A DNA stretch of 64,000 bases from JAHEYG01 sp040403535 (GCA_040403535.1 JBBAKL010000006.1:35120-99119); one strand, 5' to 3'. Positions 44,031-52,365 are shown, counted from the first letter of the stretch. Numbers and translations: made by a program. Notes: generated by a model from the letters alone, not told the origin.

Positions 44031-44984
44031 TTATTTCGAGATAAAGAAACGCTCGGTATACACTTTAGTACCTGAGGTGATTCTTACAAAATATGTACCC
44101 GAAGGCAAAGTGTTTAAGTCTAAACGGATTTTATCGTTTTGAGTAGCTTCCTTGTCTTCAATAGCAACTACTGAACCAAGTAAATTAACTACTTCAATTT
44201 TTGAGTAATTAATTTTCTTTGTATCTAAAAATACAATGCCATCGTTGCTTGGGTTGGGATAAATTTTAATTGCAGAGTTCAAATCTTGAGTATAGTTGGC
44301 AATACCAGCGCCGCTAGTAGCTAATCCGGTGAAGGTTACAGTATCTACACGGAAAGTACCAGCACCACTCTCAGCATTCCAAGCATAAAAACGGAAGGTG
44401 TATGGGGTAGTTTGGCTGGTAAAGTTTGGACCGCTTAGAGTAACCGTACTGCCTTTTTGTTGCGCGGTGGTGGTGTAAGTATCAACATTCCATAAGAAGA
44501 TATTGGAACCCACAACAGAAATAGCTGTATTTGTTCCGACAGAAGCCTGAAGGTTATTGGTATAGCTGTCTTTATTACTGCGAACTGACCAGTTACGTGG
44601 GCCTGTAGAAGAGCGTAGCATGTTAAATGTAATAGAAGTAAGATCAATTGCATAACCCGAGCTAGGTGTTAAGGTAACTTCATAATACTTAGCTGCATTT
44701 AAAGATCCTGTGAACGTTGAATAGGTGTCAACCGCATTTGTTGCGCCTAAATCCCATCCTGAAAACGAAAACACACCACCCGCAGAAGGAGTAGTGCTCG
44801 TGCCTACAGCTGAAAACGAACCAAAAGTTAATCCGATTGCAGTTGGAGGAGGTGTAGGGTCGGTTGTTCCGGTACTAGCTGTTCCTGTGGCTACACCGGA
44901 AAAAGGGTACATACCACTAAAAGCCTGCGAAAAAACGTTGAAACTTAAAAATAATAATGTTGCTGATAGTAAATTTTTAATCAT
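44031..44984 (-). CDS. Secreted protein with T9SS type A sorting domain
   Basis: A 317-residue protein with a signal peptide (cleavage near VFSQ, residue 19) and a Gly/Thr/Pro-rich stretch (about 25-60). A beta-rich domain follows (about 60-225: AKYYEVTLTPSSGYAIDLTSITFNML ... GAGTFRVDTVTFTG), resembling carbohydrate- or lamin-tail-like beta-sandwich modules. The T9SS sorting domain is at about 235-317 (IKIYPNPSNDGIVFLDT ... GTYFVRITSGTKVYTERFFISK). It is a surface or released protein of unknown ligand. It is divergent from the tandem-thioredoxin gene. Confidence 0.88.
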   Translation of the reverse strand: MIKNLLSATLLFLSFNVFSQAFSGMYPFSGVATGTASTGTTDPTPPPTAIGLTFGSFSAVGTSTTPSAGGVFSFSGWDLGATNAVDTYSTFTGSLNAAKYYEVTLTPSSGYAIDLTSITFNMLRSSTGPRNWSVRSNKDSYTNNLQASVGTNTAISVVGSNIFLWNVDTYTTTAQQKGSTVTLSGPNFTSQTTPYTFRFYAWNAESGAGTFRVDTVTFTGLATSGAGIANYTQDLNSAIKIYPNPSNDGIVFLDTKKINYSKIEVVNLLGSVVAIEDKEATQNDKIRLDLNTLPSGTYFVRITSGTKVYTERFFISK

Positions 44985-45004
44985 ATTAGTTAATTTTGAT
45001 AAAT

Positions 45005-45012
45005 CAAATGTA
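45005..45012 (-). promoter_or_regulatory. -7 promoter box (TACATTTG) of the T9SS cargo gene
   Basis: Minus-strand TACATTTG, full consensus, 20 bases before the ATG, in the short region shared with the divergent thioredoxin gene. Confidence 0.5.
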
Positions 45013-45028
45013 CAAAAAAAACCCGAAC

Positions 45029-46042
45029 ATGCGTTTTAAGTTATTGTTAATTTTTGTTTTGCTGCAATTTGGATTAACATCTCAGGAAAACGGACTTGTA
45101 AACTGGCTCACCATACAGGAAGCACAGGAAAAAAATAAGACACTTCAAAAACCCTTTTTAATTGATTTTTATACAGATTGGTGCGGATGGTGTAAACACA
45201 TGATGAAAACCACATACTCTAATCAGGGATTGGCAGCATATATTAATCAAAATTTTTATCCGGTTAAATTTAACGCTGAAACAAAAGACACCGTTGAATA
45301 CCAGGGTAAAAAATATCTTCCTACGTCAAAAGATCCGAAAACCCCACACGAACTGGCCATAAAGTTTTTAGGTAATAGTTTAAGTTATCCCAGCATTGTT
45401 TTTGTAACTAATAATTACGAATTTAATTTATTAACGCAAGGATATCTGGATGAAAAGAAAATAGAACCTTTATTGATATTCGTGCTGGAGAATGTTTATC
45501 GCCGCAGTTCATTCGATGATTTTAATGAGCGGTTTACAAAAACATTTTACGATACTGTTTTTCCAAAGGCGCCTGTTAAAACCTATAAAATTAACGAGGC
45601 CATTGCTTTGCAAAAGAAAAAGCCAAAGAAAATTCTCGTAAATATTTATACTAATTTCTGCAATTCCTGTAAGGTTCAAAATAAAACTACCTTTAGTGAT
45701 ACCAGTATCGCTAATTACATCAATAAAAATTTTTATTTGGTAAATTTTGATGCCGAAAGCAGTGATACGGTTTATTTCAATAACGAAAAACATTATAAGC
45801 AACTGGTTAATGGCTTTCCTTTAAATACATTTGCGTTTAAAGTCACCAACGGCCAGTTTGCCTTGCCGTCTGTTGCTGTTCTTGACGAAAAACTTAATCT
45901 AATTGATGTATTGCCAATGTATCAACATCCTAAAGGACTTAAACCTGTACTTACTTTTTTTGCAACGGATAGTTACAAGACCCAAAAATGGCCTGATTAT
46001 ATAAATAACTACAATAAGCCCAAAGAAAAAAATAAGAAGTAA
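45029..46042 (+). CDS. Exported protein with two tandem thioredoxin-like domains
   Basis: About 337 residues from the ATG at 45029 (an ATG at 45008 is possible). A signal peptide ends near LTSQ. The first thioredoxin-like domain (about 25-160) has the redox motif CGWCKHMM and a later cis-Pro candidate in SYPSIVF. The second (about 185-320) has CNSCKVQ and LPSVAVL. The shared framework (FLIDFYTDW / ILVNIYTNF, YINQNFYPVKFNAE / YINKNFYLVNFDAE) shows an internal duplication. It is likely a periplasmic thiol-disulfide protein. The next gene starts at the base after its stop. Confidence 0.85.
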   Translation: MRFKLLLIFVLLQFGLTSQENGLVNWLTIQEAQEKNKTLQKPFLIDFYTDWCGWCKHMMKTTYSNQGLAAYINQNFYPVKFNAETKDTVEYQGKKYLPTSKDPKTPHELAIKFLGNSLSYPSIVFVTNNYEFNLLTQGYLDEKKIEPLLIFVLENVYRRSSFDDFNERFTKTFYDTVFPKAPVKTYKINEAIALQKKKPKKILVNIYTNFCNSCKVQNKTTFSDTSIANYINKNFYLVNFDAESSDTVYFNNEKHYKQLVNGFPLNTFAFKVTNGQFALPSVAVLDEKLNLIDVLPMYQHPKGLKPVLTFFATDSYKTQKWPDYINNYNKPKEKNKK

Positions 46043-47008
46043 ATGACTAACGACAGAATTAATTATATAAATATCGGGCTTATAATATTGTCATGTATTG
46101 TGGCTTTTTTTGTTCCCTTCGAATTGTTTTTGTTTTCATATGGGGTGTTGGGCCCGCTTCATTATCTTACTGAAATAGGTTGGTTGCATAAAAAGAATTA
46201 TTACACCAAAGGCAAATACGATTTTGTTTTTTTAAGTGTTATTTGTGCTCTTTTGTTTTACTTCGGTTTTATTAAACCAACTAGGGATGCAACACTGGTG
46301 CCCGACTTGATTACACTGGGTTTATTTCTTTCGCTCATTTTTGTTTTTGTTAAAGATTGGCTTTACAGGGGAGTGTTAACTGTTTTGTCGTTACTTGTTA
46401 TTGGCGTGCTAAATAATTTTGGTGATTATTATATGTGGGTTGGGATTTTCTTACCAACAGTCATACATGTGTTTCTATTTACCTGGTTGTTTATGCTCTA
46501 TGGGGTTTTGAAAGAAAAATCCACCAGCGGATTTCTATCTGTAGTTGTGATGCTGGCGTGTGCTATTTCTTTTTTTGTCATTACTCCGGAAGGATTAAAT
46601 CACACGGTTAATGAATATGTGAAGGGCAGCTATCAGATGTTTAACTTGTTAAATTTCTATATCATTAATCTTTTTCATTTGGATAATTTGAAAGATGTAA
46701 GTCAGATTTTTGATACCAACGCGGGTTTTGTTGTGATGCGCTTTATAGCTTTTTCATACACTTATCACTATTTAAATTGGTTTTCTAAAACATCCGTTAT
46801 CAAATGGCATCAGGTACCTAAGAAAAATTTAATTCTGACATTAAGTATTTGGGCAGTGTCTGTTGCCTTGTACATTTATGATTATAATGTAGGATTACAT
46901 GCGTTGTTCTTTCTGAGTTTTTTGCATGTTTTTTTAGAGTTTCCTTTAAATTTTGTATCTATAACGGGTATAGGCAAGGAGTTATCAGCGTTTGCAAAGC
47001 AGCGCTAA
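46043..47008 (+). CDS. Multi-pass membrane protein with conserved-looking His residues, unknown
   Basis: A 321-residue protein with about nine or ten hydrophobic helices and almost no soluble domain. His residues fall inside or at the ends of helices (GPLHYLTEIGW near 38, PTVIHVFLF near 138, SYTYHYLNWF near 247, LSFLHVFLEFP near 301), a pattern seen in membrane metalloenzymes, though no such family is recognised with confidence. It starts directly after the thioredoxin-domain gene, so the two may work together, for example in redox-dependent membrane chemistry. It abuts the convergent TenI-like gene with no spacer. Confidence 0.7.
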   Translation: MTNDRINYINIGLIILSCIVAFFVPFELFLFSYGVLGPLHYLTEIGWLHKKNYYTKGKYDFVFLSVICALLFYFGFIKPTRDATLVPDLITLGLFLSLIFVFVKDWLYRGVLTVLSLLVIGVLNNFGDYYMWVGIFLPTVIHVFLFTWLFMLYGVLKEKSTSGFLSVVVMLACAISFFVITPEGLNHTVNEYVKGSYQMFNLLNFYIINLFHLDNLKDVSQIFDTNAGFVVMRFIAFSYTYHYLNWFSKTSVIKWHQVPKKNLILTLSIWAVSVALYIYDYNVGLHALFFLSFLHVFLEFPLNFVSITGIGKELSAFAKQR

Positions 47009-47641
47009 TCAATCAACCGGTATTCCTTTTTTCTTGCAGAAATCAAGAATCTGAACAAACTTTTCAAACGGCGATTCGCTTTTCCAGATGATGCTGTTAA
47101 GCGCTACGCCTTTAAACCCCAGTTGATATGCTTTTTCAATGGTAGCTTCATTAATTCCGCCACGTGCAATAAAATCTTTTCCTGAAGTTTTAATTGCGGC
47201 ACTAATCCCGTGTTCGTAAAAGCCACTGTAAAACGTGTTGGTTAATCCGTTAAATACTGTGCCAAGTAAATAGCAGTTAAATTTTATTTCTTCGGTATTG
47301 TAAACTTCAGATAATTTGTGATACGATCGTGATGAAAATATTTTTTTTCCTTTCACGCGTAATTTCCGTAAAAACCACCACCGTTTAAATTTACGCTCAA
47401 GGTGAACGTTGGCAAAATGAACTCCCTTTAGATTGTATTTAAAAATTAAATCGTGATGCGAATGGATAATAATTCGGTTATGAAAGTGTACAGGTATTTT
47501 ATCAATGTACTTGCTTAATTGTTTGGTGGAAAATCGCGGTTTTCTTAAATGCAATGTCGTTAAACCGGCCTCAAACAGCTTGGTCGCTAATTCCGGCTCT
47601 TCATCACTGTTTTTTGAAGAAGTTATGACGCAAATTTCCAT
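47009..47641 (-). CDS. ThiE/TenI-family protein (degenerate thiamine phosphate synthase-like)
   Basis: A 210-residue TIM-barrel protein of the thiamine phosphate synthase/TenI family. Recognisable elements are LTTLHLRKP (substrate-loop position), IIHSHHDLIFKYNLKGVHFAN, SRSYH where ThiE has a G-x-S-x-H-like motif, LGTVFNG and ARGGI. Several catalytic positions differ from true ThiE: the usual Thr-Lys after the VF strand is absent and GVHL-G-Q is replaced. It is therefore more likely a TenI-like or divergent paralogue than an authentic ThiE. Its start overlaps the GGGP synthase stop by one base (TAATG). Confidence 0.8.
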   Translation of the reverse strand: MEICVITSSKNSDEEPELATKLFEAGLTTLHLRKPRFSTKQLSKYIDKIPVHFHNRIIIHSHHDLIFKYNLKGVHFANVHLERKFKRWWFLRKLRVKGKKIFSSRSYHKLSEVYNTEEIKFNCYLLGTVFNGLTNTFYSGFYEHGISAAIKTSGKDFIARGGINEATIEKAYQLGFKGVALNSIIWKSESPFEKFVQILDFCKKKGIPVD

Positions 47642-48354
47642 TAATTAAACGCTTTTTCTATTTCAGATAATAAATATAAGTTTTTTTCTAATGCATTTCC
47701 AACAACAATATAATTTGCCCCTGATTTAACCGTTTTTTTTGCTTTTTCAAACGAATCAATGCCGCCACCTACAAATAATGGAACATGGACGGCTTTTTTT
47801 ACTGCTTTAATTAACCTTGTATTTATTTGTTGTTTTGCGCCACTCCCTGCCTCCAAATAAATTGCTTTCATGCCTAATAATTCTCCCGCTAGCGCGGTGC
47901 TAACAATTTCATTGGTATTTACAGGATTAATCGCGTTGGTTTTTGTTACTTTTTGTGTTGTAGAAATGTTTTTTCCGTTTATCAAAATGTAACCGGTTGG
48001 CAAAGTATTAATTTTGTTTTTGATGATGGATGTAGCCGCTTTTACATGTTTGCCAATAAGGTAATCCGGATTTCTGCCCGAGATTAAACTAAGCAACAGC
48101 ATTCCGTCGGCGTGTTTTGAAATTTGTGTTTCATTGCCAGGAAAAATAATGACCGGTTTTTTGCTAAGTTGTTTTATCGATTTTACAACGCTGTTTAAAT
48201 TGTTTTTTTTAAGCTCACTGCCTCCCACTAAAAAAAAAGCTGTCTTACCCTTGTTGGCTAGTTTAATTAATTCGGGATTGTATTTATCCGGGTCAATTAA
48301 AACAACCAGCTTCGCTTTTTTTGAATTTGCGTTTATAAGCTTATCCAATTTCAT
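47641..48354 (-). CDS. Geranylgeranylglyceryl phosphate synthase family protein (GGGPS/PcrB)
   Basis: A 237-residue TIM-barrel prenyltransferase that links a polyprenyl diphosphate to glycerol-1-phosphate, forming an ether lipid precursor. Family motifs are present in order: VVLIDPDK at the glycerol-phosphate site, FFLVGGS, LLSLISGRNPDYLIG, YLEAGSGA, LFVGGGI and YIVVGNALE. Bacteroidota carry group II GGGPS enzymes with activity shown in some species; the bacterial product's role is unclear. The gene overlaps both neighbours (14 bases with the PPTase gene, one with the TenI-like gene). Confidence 0.9.
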   Translation of the reverse strand: MKLDKLINANSKKAKLVVLIDPDKYNPELIKLANKGKTAFFLVGGSELKKNNLNSVVKSIKQLSKKPVIIFPGNETQISKHADGMLLLSLISGRNPDYLIGKHVKAATSIIKNKINTLPTGYILINGKNISTTQKVTKTNAINPVNTNEIVSTALAGELLGMKAIYLEAGSGAKQQINTRLIKAVKKAVHVPLFVGGGIDSFEKAKKTVKSGANYIVVGNALEKNLYLLSEIEKAFN

Positions 48355-48922
48355 TTAAAGTATAAACCAGCATATACTCACCGGTTTTTTCGTAGTGTAA
48401 ATTTATTTTTTTGTTGAAGTTACCGATTTTTATTTCTCCAATGGTTTGGCCTTTATCATTATTATCAAATTTATTCACAAATAAATTGGCGATGAAGTCA
48501 ACCTCCTTTTTACTGTACAATTTGTACAATGCTTCTTTACAAGCCCAATAGGTAATTAATTTTTGTGGTTCGTTGTTGGCATCCAATAGTTCCTGTGGCG
48601 ATAAAAATTTGTGTTGAATTTTCAGAACTTTATCACGTATTAACTCAATGTCTATTCCTGTTTCATGTATTTCGTTAACAATAATCGCTAATTTATCGTG
48701 CGAGTGAGTGATTGAAATATTACAGTTGTTATTGGCTAGAAAGGGTTTGCCTTCGTTTGAATATTGTAAATCCACACTGCCGTTAAATAGTTTTTCAAGT
48801 AAAAACTTTGTGCCGCCTTTTTCAATGTCACGTTTCGCTTCAAGTCCCATAAGTTGCGTAAAATCAGGTAAATGCAAAACACCTAATCGAATGTGTGGAG
48901 CTATTGAACTTATGTCGTACAA
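48341..48922 (-). CDS. 4'-phosphopantetheinyl transferase superfamily protein
   Basis: A 193-residue enzyme that attaches the phosphopantetheine arm to acyl- or peptidyl-carrier proteins. The Sfp-type signature is visible: ISITHSHDKLAIIV, GIDIELIRDKV with the Mg-binding Asp and Glu, and WACKEALYKLY. The start is TTG at 48922, 23 bases downstream of a -7 box. It is the first gene of the overlapping PPTase-GGGPS-TenI operon and is divergent from ahcY. Confidence 0.88.
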   Translation of the reverse strand: MYDISSIAPHIRLGVLHLPDFTQLMGLEAKRDIEKGGTKFLLEKLFNGSVDLQYSNEGKPFLANNNCNISITHSHDKLAIIVNEIHETGIDIELIRDKVLKIQHKFLSPQELLDANNEPQKLITYWACKEALYKLYSKKEVDFIANLFVNKFDNNDKGQTIGEIKIGNFNKKINLHYEKTGEYMLVYTLNEIG

Positions 48923-48935
48923 ATCTGTTATTTTT

Positions 48936-48966
48936 TTGAGCGTTACAAACTTATGGCTTATCTTTG
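48936..48966 (+). promoter_or_regulatory. Promoter of ahcY
   Basis: A -33 TTG (48936-48938, within a TTTTTTTG run) and -7 TATCTTTG (48959-48966) are separated by 20 bases, 36 bases before the ATG. This is the best-formed promoter in the window. Confidence 0.7.
48946..48953 (-). promoter_or_regulatory. -7 promoter box (TAAGTTTG) of the PPTase-GGGPS-TenI operon
   Basis: Minus-strand TAAGTTTG, full consensus, lying between the -33 and -7 elements of the divergent ahcY promoter, so the two promoters overlap and may compete. Confidence 0.5.
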
Positions 48967-49002
48967 TTATCCTTTAAAAATAAATATAAATAATATAAAA
49001 TC

Positions 49003-50322
49003 ATGTCAACAGTAACAGCAACAAAGTACCTTCCTTACAAAGTTAAAGATATGTCTTTAGCAGAGTGGGGTCGTAAAGAAATTAAATTAGCCGAAGAAGA
49101 AATGCCGGGCTTAATGGCATTACGTAAAGAATATGGTCCGTCAAAACCGTTGAAAGGCGCACGTATTGCAGGGTGTTTACACATGACCATCCAAACTGCA
49201 GTATTAATCGAAACATTAGTTGAGTTAGGTGCTGAAGTTACCTGGAGTTCATGTAATATTTTCTCTACACAAGATCATGCTGCTGCTGCTATTGCTGCTG
49301 CAGGTATTCAGGTTTACGCTTGGAAAGGTCAAACCGCTGAAGAATTTGACTGGTGTATTGAGCAAACTTTATGGTTCGGTGAAAGTCGTCAGCCATTAAA
49401 TATGATTTTAGATGACGGTGGTGATTTAACAAACATGGTGTTTGATAAGTACACTGAATTAGCTGCAGGAATCCGTGGCTTATCGGAAGAAACTACTACC
49501 GGTGTTCACCGTTTGTATGAGCGTATGGCTAAAGGAACTTTATTGTTACCTGCTATTAACGTGAACGATTCAGTTACTAAGTCAAAATTCGATAATAAAT
49601 ACGGTTGCCGCGAATCATTAGTAGATGCTATCCGTCGTGCTACCGATATTATGTTAGCAGGTAAAGTTGCTGTTGTTGCCGGTTATGGTGACGTAGGAAA
49701 AGGTTCTGCTCAATCATTGTCATCTCAAGGTGTTCGTGTTATTGTAACCGAAATCGATCCAATCTGTGCTTTACAAGCTTGTATGGATGGTTACCAGGTG
49801 ATGAAAATGGATAATGCAGCTAAAATTGCTGATATTTTAGTTACAACAACCGGAAACAAAGACATCATCGTTGACCGTCATTTTAAAATGATGAAGCATA
49901 ATGCTATCGTTTGTAACATCGGTCACTTCGATACTGAAATCGATATGGCTTGGTTAAACAAAAATTACGGTAAAACTAAAGATACTATCAAACCTCAGGT
50001 TGATAAATATACAATTGATGGAAAAGACATCATCGTATTAGCTGAAGGCCGCTTAGTAAACTTAGGTTGCGCTACTGGTCACCCAAGCTTTGTAATGAGT
50101 AATTCATTTACTAACCAAACATTGGCTCAGTTAGAGTTATGGACTAACACTTCTAAATACGAGAAGAGAGTTTATACTTTACCTAAGCATTTAGATGAGA
50201 AGGTTGCTATGTTGCACCTAGGTAAATTAGGTGCTGAGTTAGATGTATTAAACCAAGAGCAAGCAGATTATATCGGCGTAAAAGTTCAAGGTCCTTACAA
50301 ACCTGAACACTACCGTTACTAA
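49003..50322 (+). CDS. ahcY: Adenosylhomocysteinase
   Basis: A 439-residue NAD-dependent enzyme splitting S-adenosylhomocysteine to adenosine and homocysteine, which removes the product inhibitor of methyltransferases such as TrmB. Landmarks: RIAGCLHMTIQTAVLIETL, SCNIFSTQDHAAAAIA, the NAD-binding VVAGYGDVGKGSAQSL, CNIGHFDTEID, and the C-terminal VQGPYKPEHYRY with Lys and Tyr that reach the neighbouring subunit's NAD. Codon use is very regular, as in highly expressed genes. Confidence 0.98.
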   Translation: MSTVTATKYLPYKVKDMSLAEWGRKEIKLAEEEMPGLMALRKEYGPSKPLKGARIAGCLHMTIQTAVLIETLVELGAEVTWSSCNIFSTQDHAAAAIAAAGIQVYAWKGQTAEEFDWCIEQTLWFGESRQPLNMILDDGGDLTNMVFDKYTELAAGIRGLSEETTTGVHRLYERMAKGTLLLPAINVNDSVTKSKFDNKYGCRESLVDAIRRATDIMLAGKVAVVAGYGDVGKGSAQSLSSQGVRVIVTEIDPICALQACMDGYQVMKMDNAAKIADILVTTTGNKDIIVDRHFKMMKHNAIVCNIGHFDTEIDMAWLNKNYGKTKDTIKPQVDKYTIDGKDIIVLAEGRLVNLGCATGHPSFVMSNSFTNQTLAQLELWTNTSKYEKRVYTLPKHLDEKVAMLHLGKLGAELDVLNQEQADYIGVKVQGPYKPEHYRY

Positions 50323-50343
50323 TCGGAGCTATATTCCAAATAA

Positions 50344-50376
50344 AAATTCCCGCTCAAAAGGCGGGATTTTTTTATT
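50344..50376 (+). terminator. Intrinsic terminator after ahcY
   Basis: Stem TCCCGC / GCGGGA with a seven-base loop, followed by a seven-base T run. Confidence 0.88.
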
Positions 50377-50419
50377 GTGTCAAATAGAGTGGAGTTAAGG
50401 CATGAAGATAAATTATGGT

Positions 50420-50911
50420 TTACTTCTTCATTTCTGCCGAAGACTTAATGACTTTCTCTTTTAATTCTTCTTTAAAAGCTGCTAATTGTTTTAAAACATC
50501 CTTGTTGTTTGATCCGATAATTTGTGCGGCTAATATGCCTGCGTTTTGAGCGGCATTAACTGCTACAGTAGCAACGGGTACACCGTTAGGCATCTGTACA
50601 ATAGATAATAAAGAGTCCCAGCCATCAATGCTATTGCTGCTTTTTACCGGCACACCAATAACTGGCAGTGGTGTTAAAGAAGCTACCATGCCCGGTAAAT
50701 GTGCTGCTCCGCCGGCACCGGCAATAATCACTTTTAAGCCGCGATCTACAGCGCTTTTGGCGTAATCGAACATTTTTTCGGGCGTGCGATGTGCCGAAAC
50801 AATATCGATTTCGTAAGGGATATTTAATTTTTGTAAAATTTCCGCAGCTGCATTCATGATACCTAAATCACTTTGGCTGCCCATGATAATTCCTACTTGT
50901 GGTATGCTCAT
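50420..50911 (-). CDS. purE: N5-carboxyaminoimidazole ribonucleotide mutase
   Basis: A 163-residue class I PurE. The N-terminal VGIIMGSQSDLGIM is the substrate phosphate loop, SAHRTPEKM follows with the catalytic His, and AGAGGAAHLPGMVASLTPLPVIGVP is the family core. It isomerises N5-CAIR to CAIR in purine synthesis. purK is not adjacent. A -7 box four bases upstream indicates its own promoter although the YciI-like gene ends only 16 bases before it. Confidence 0.97.
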   Translation of the reverse strand: MSIPQVGIIMGSQSDLGIMNAAAEILQKLNIPYEIDIVSAHRTPEKMFDYAKSAVDRGLKVIIAGAGGAAHLPGMVASLTPLPVIGVPVKSSNSIDGWDSLLSIVQMPNGVPVATVAVNAAQNAGILAAQIIGSNNKDVLKQLAAFKEELKEKVIKSSAEMKK

Positions 50912-50915
50912 ACAT

Positions 50916-50923
50916 CAAAGGTA
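50916..50923 (-). promoter_or_regulatory. -7 promoter box (TACCTTTG) of purE
   Basis: Minus-strand TACCTTTG, full consensus, four bases before the purE ATG; it lies in the gap after the YciI-like gene. Confidence 0.55.
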
Positions 50924-50926
50924 AAA

Positions 50927-51385
50927 TTAAAAACTATTTTTCTGTAATTTTTTATGCAGTTCAGGTGTTGCCATAAGTGAAGCGGAGCCATACCATTCAG
51001 TTAATTCAACAATAGAAATTACAGCTTTAATGGCCGGATCGGTATGGGTTAGCTTTTCTGCTTCTTCAATAGTAGGCACATTAAAGATGTAAATCCCCCT
51101 GTAATTTCTTTCATTTTTCATAAAAGGTCCTGTTATGGCAAGTTTTCCTTCGTCAGCTATACGGCTAATGTTTTTCATATGTCCGGCAAATAAACTGTCT
51201 TTAGTAGCTTTATCGGTAATGTTAGACGGACCGGTTTTTAAAATGCAGAATACGTATTTTTTCATGCCGCATTCGTCGGCCACCAGTTTTTTGGCAAGAA
51301 TTGAATCGTAAATGTTCTTGTCTTTGGCCTGACTAAATGACAAACCTGAAACTAAAACGGATAAAATTAAAATTAGATTTTTCAT
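50927..51385 (-). CDS. Exported YciI-like protein
   Basis: A 152-residue protein with a signal peptide (cleavage near LSFSQ, residue 19) and a ferredoxin-like YCII-type domain: KYVFCILKTGPSNIT, HMKNISRIADEGKLAITGPF and RGIYIFNVPTIEEAEKLTHTDPAIKA. The His and the Asp in that last helix correspond to the putative active-site pair of YciI proteins. Function unknown. Most YciI proteins are cytoplasmic, so the signal peptide is notable. The start overlaps the upstream glycosyltransferase stop by four bases. Confidence 0.8.
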   Translation of the reverse strand: MKNLILILSVLVSGLSFSQAKDKNIYDSILAKKLVADECGMKKYVFCILKTGPSNITDKATKDSLFAGHMKNISRIADEGKLAITGPFMKNERNYRGIYIFNVPTIEEAEKLTHTDPAIKAVISIVELTEWYGSASLMATPELHKKLQKNSF

Positions 51386-52365
51386 AGTGTAAGTTGATTT
51401 AAATTATGTTCTGAAATTATTTTTGCGCCAAATTTCTGATGCCAGTACTTGGCTAAATATTCCTGTTCGCTTTGTCCGTGTGTCGGAATTAAAATTAGTT
51501 TTTTCTGTTCTAACAAATACATATCCATTAATGTGCTGTAGCCGCTTCTGCAGATTATGGTGTTGGAAGATAAAATCAGTTTTTTAAGCTCTTCTTTTTT
51601 CGGAAAATCAAACACATCAATTCTTTCCAACCTTGAATCGTGAATCTTAAATTTTGAACCTCTTACTAAAGCTATTTTTTTATTCGAGTTTTCTACCTTT
51701 TTTAAAAGTTCATTTTCTAAAGTGGTTCTGCCCGGTTCCGGTCCGGATAACAGAATTAAATAATCGTATTTGTTTTTTTCCACTTCAAAAATCACATCGC
51801 TTAATCTGCTTTTTGGACCAATGTACTTTACATGTGAATGATAATGTTTGCCGTGAGATAATTCTCCGCTCAAACTTTCTTGCTCTTTCTCAAAATCCGG
51901 AACCCAAATGTTATTAAATTTCAAAATGTATTTTTTATTAATACTCTGTGCGAAATTTTCAAATACAGGCGCTTTTAAAAACAACTGATGTGTCATAAAA
52001 ACACAATGCGCTTTTTTATTATACAGGCCAAAACGATTATCGCTAATTACAACATCCAACTTTTTTTCATCGATCAGTTTGTCTAAAAGTTGATGTTCTT
52101 TTTTTATGATGCCGCTTATTTTAGGATAGCTAGTACCTAGTTTTACCCATAATGGCAAGAGTTTTGAGTAGGTGATATTGTAAGCAGGCAATTCAATAGT
52201 TTCCAGATTAGGGAACTCTTCATCAAAAACCGGTTTAGTTAGGGGAGTAATACCTAAAATAACCTTGTTTTCTTTTAGTAATTCCTTAATTATTGGCACA
52301 CAGCGGGTAGCGTGACCTAGTCCCCAATCCAATGGTGCAATAAATATGCTTTTACCTTTAAACAA
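51382..52365 (-). CDS. MurG-like (GT28-type) glycosyltransferase
   Basis: A 327-residue GT-B protein starting with TTG. The N-terminal loop LDWGLGHATRCVPII and the C-terminal donor-site segment IICRSGYSTLMD followed by LIPTHGQSEQEYLA match MurG-like enzymes (compare the G-G-x-S/T and P-x-x-x-D-Q-x-x-N-A regions). It is shorter than MurG, and the housekeeping murG normally sits in the dcw cluster, so this is a paralogue with an unknown acceptor. It begins an operon with the YciI-like gene. Confidence 0.82.
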   Translation of the reverse strand: MFKGKSIFIAPLDWGLGHATRCVPIIKELLKENKVILGITPLTKPVFDEEFPNLETIELPAYNITYSKLLPLWVKLGTSYPKISGIIKKEHQLLDKLIDEKKLDVVISDNRFGLYNKKAHCVFMTHQLFLKAPVFENFAQSINKKYILKFNNIWVPDFEKEQESLSGELSHGKHYHSHVKYIGPKSRLSDVIFEVEKNKYDYLILLSGPEPGRTTLENELLKKVENSNKKIALVRGSKFKIHDSRLERIDVFDFPKKEELKKLILSSNTIICRSGYSTLMDMYLLEQKKLILIPTHGQSEQEYLAKYWHQKFGAKIISEHNLNQLTL

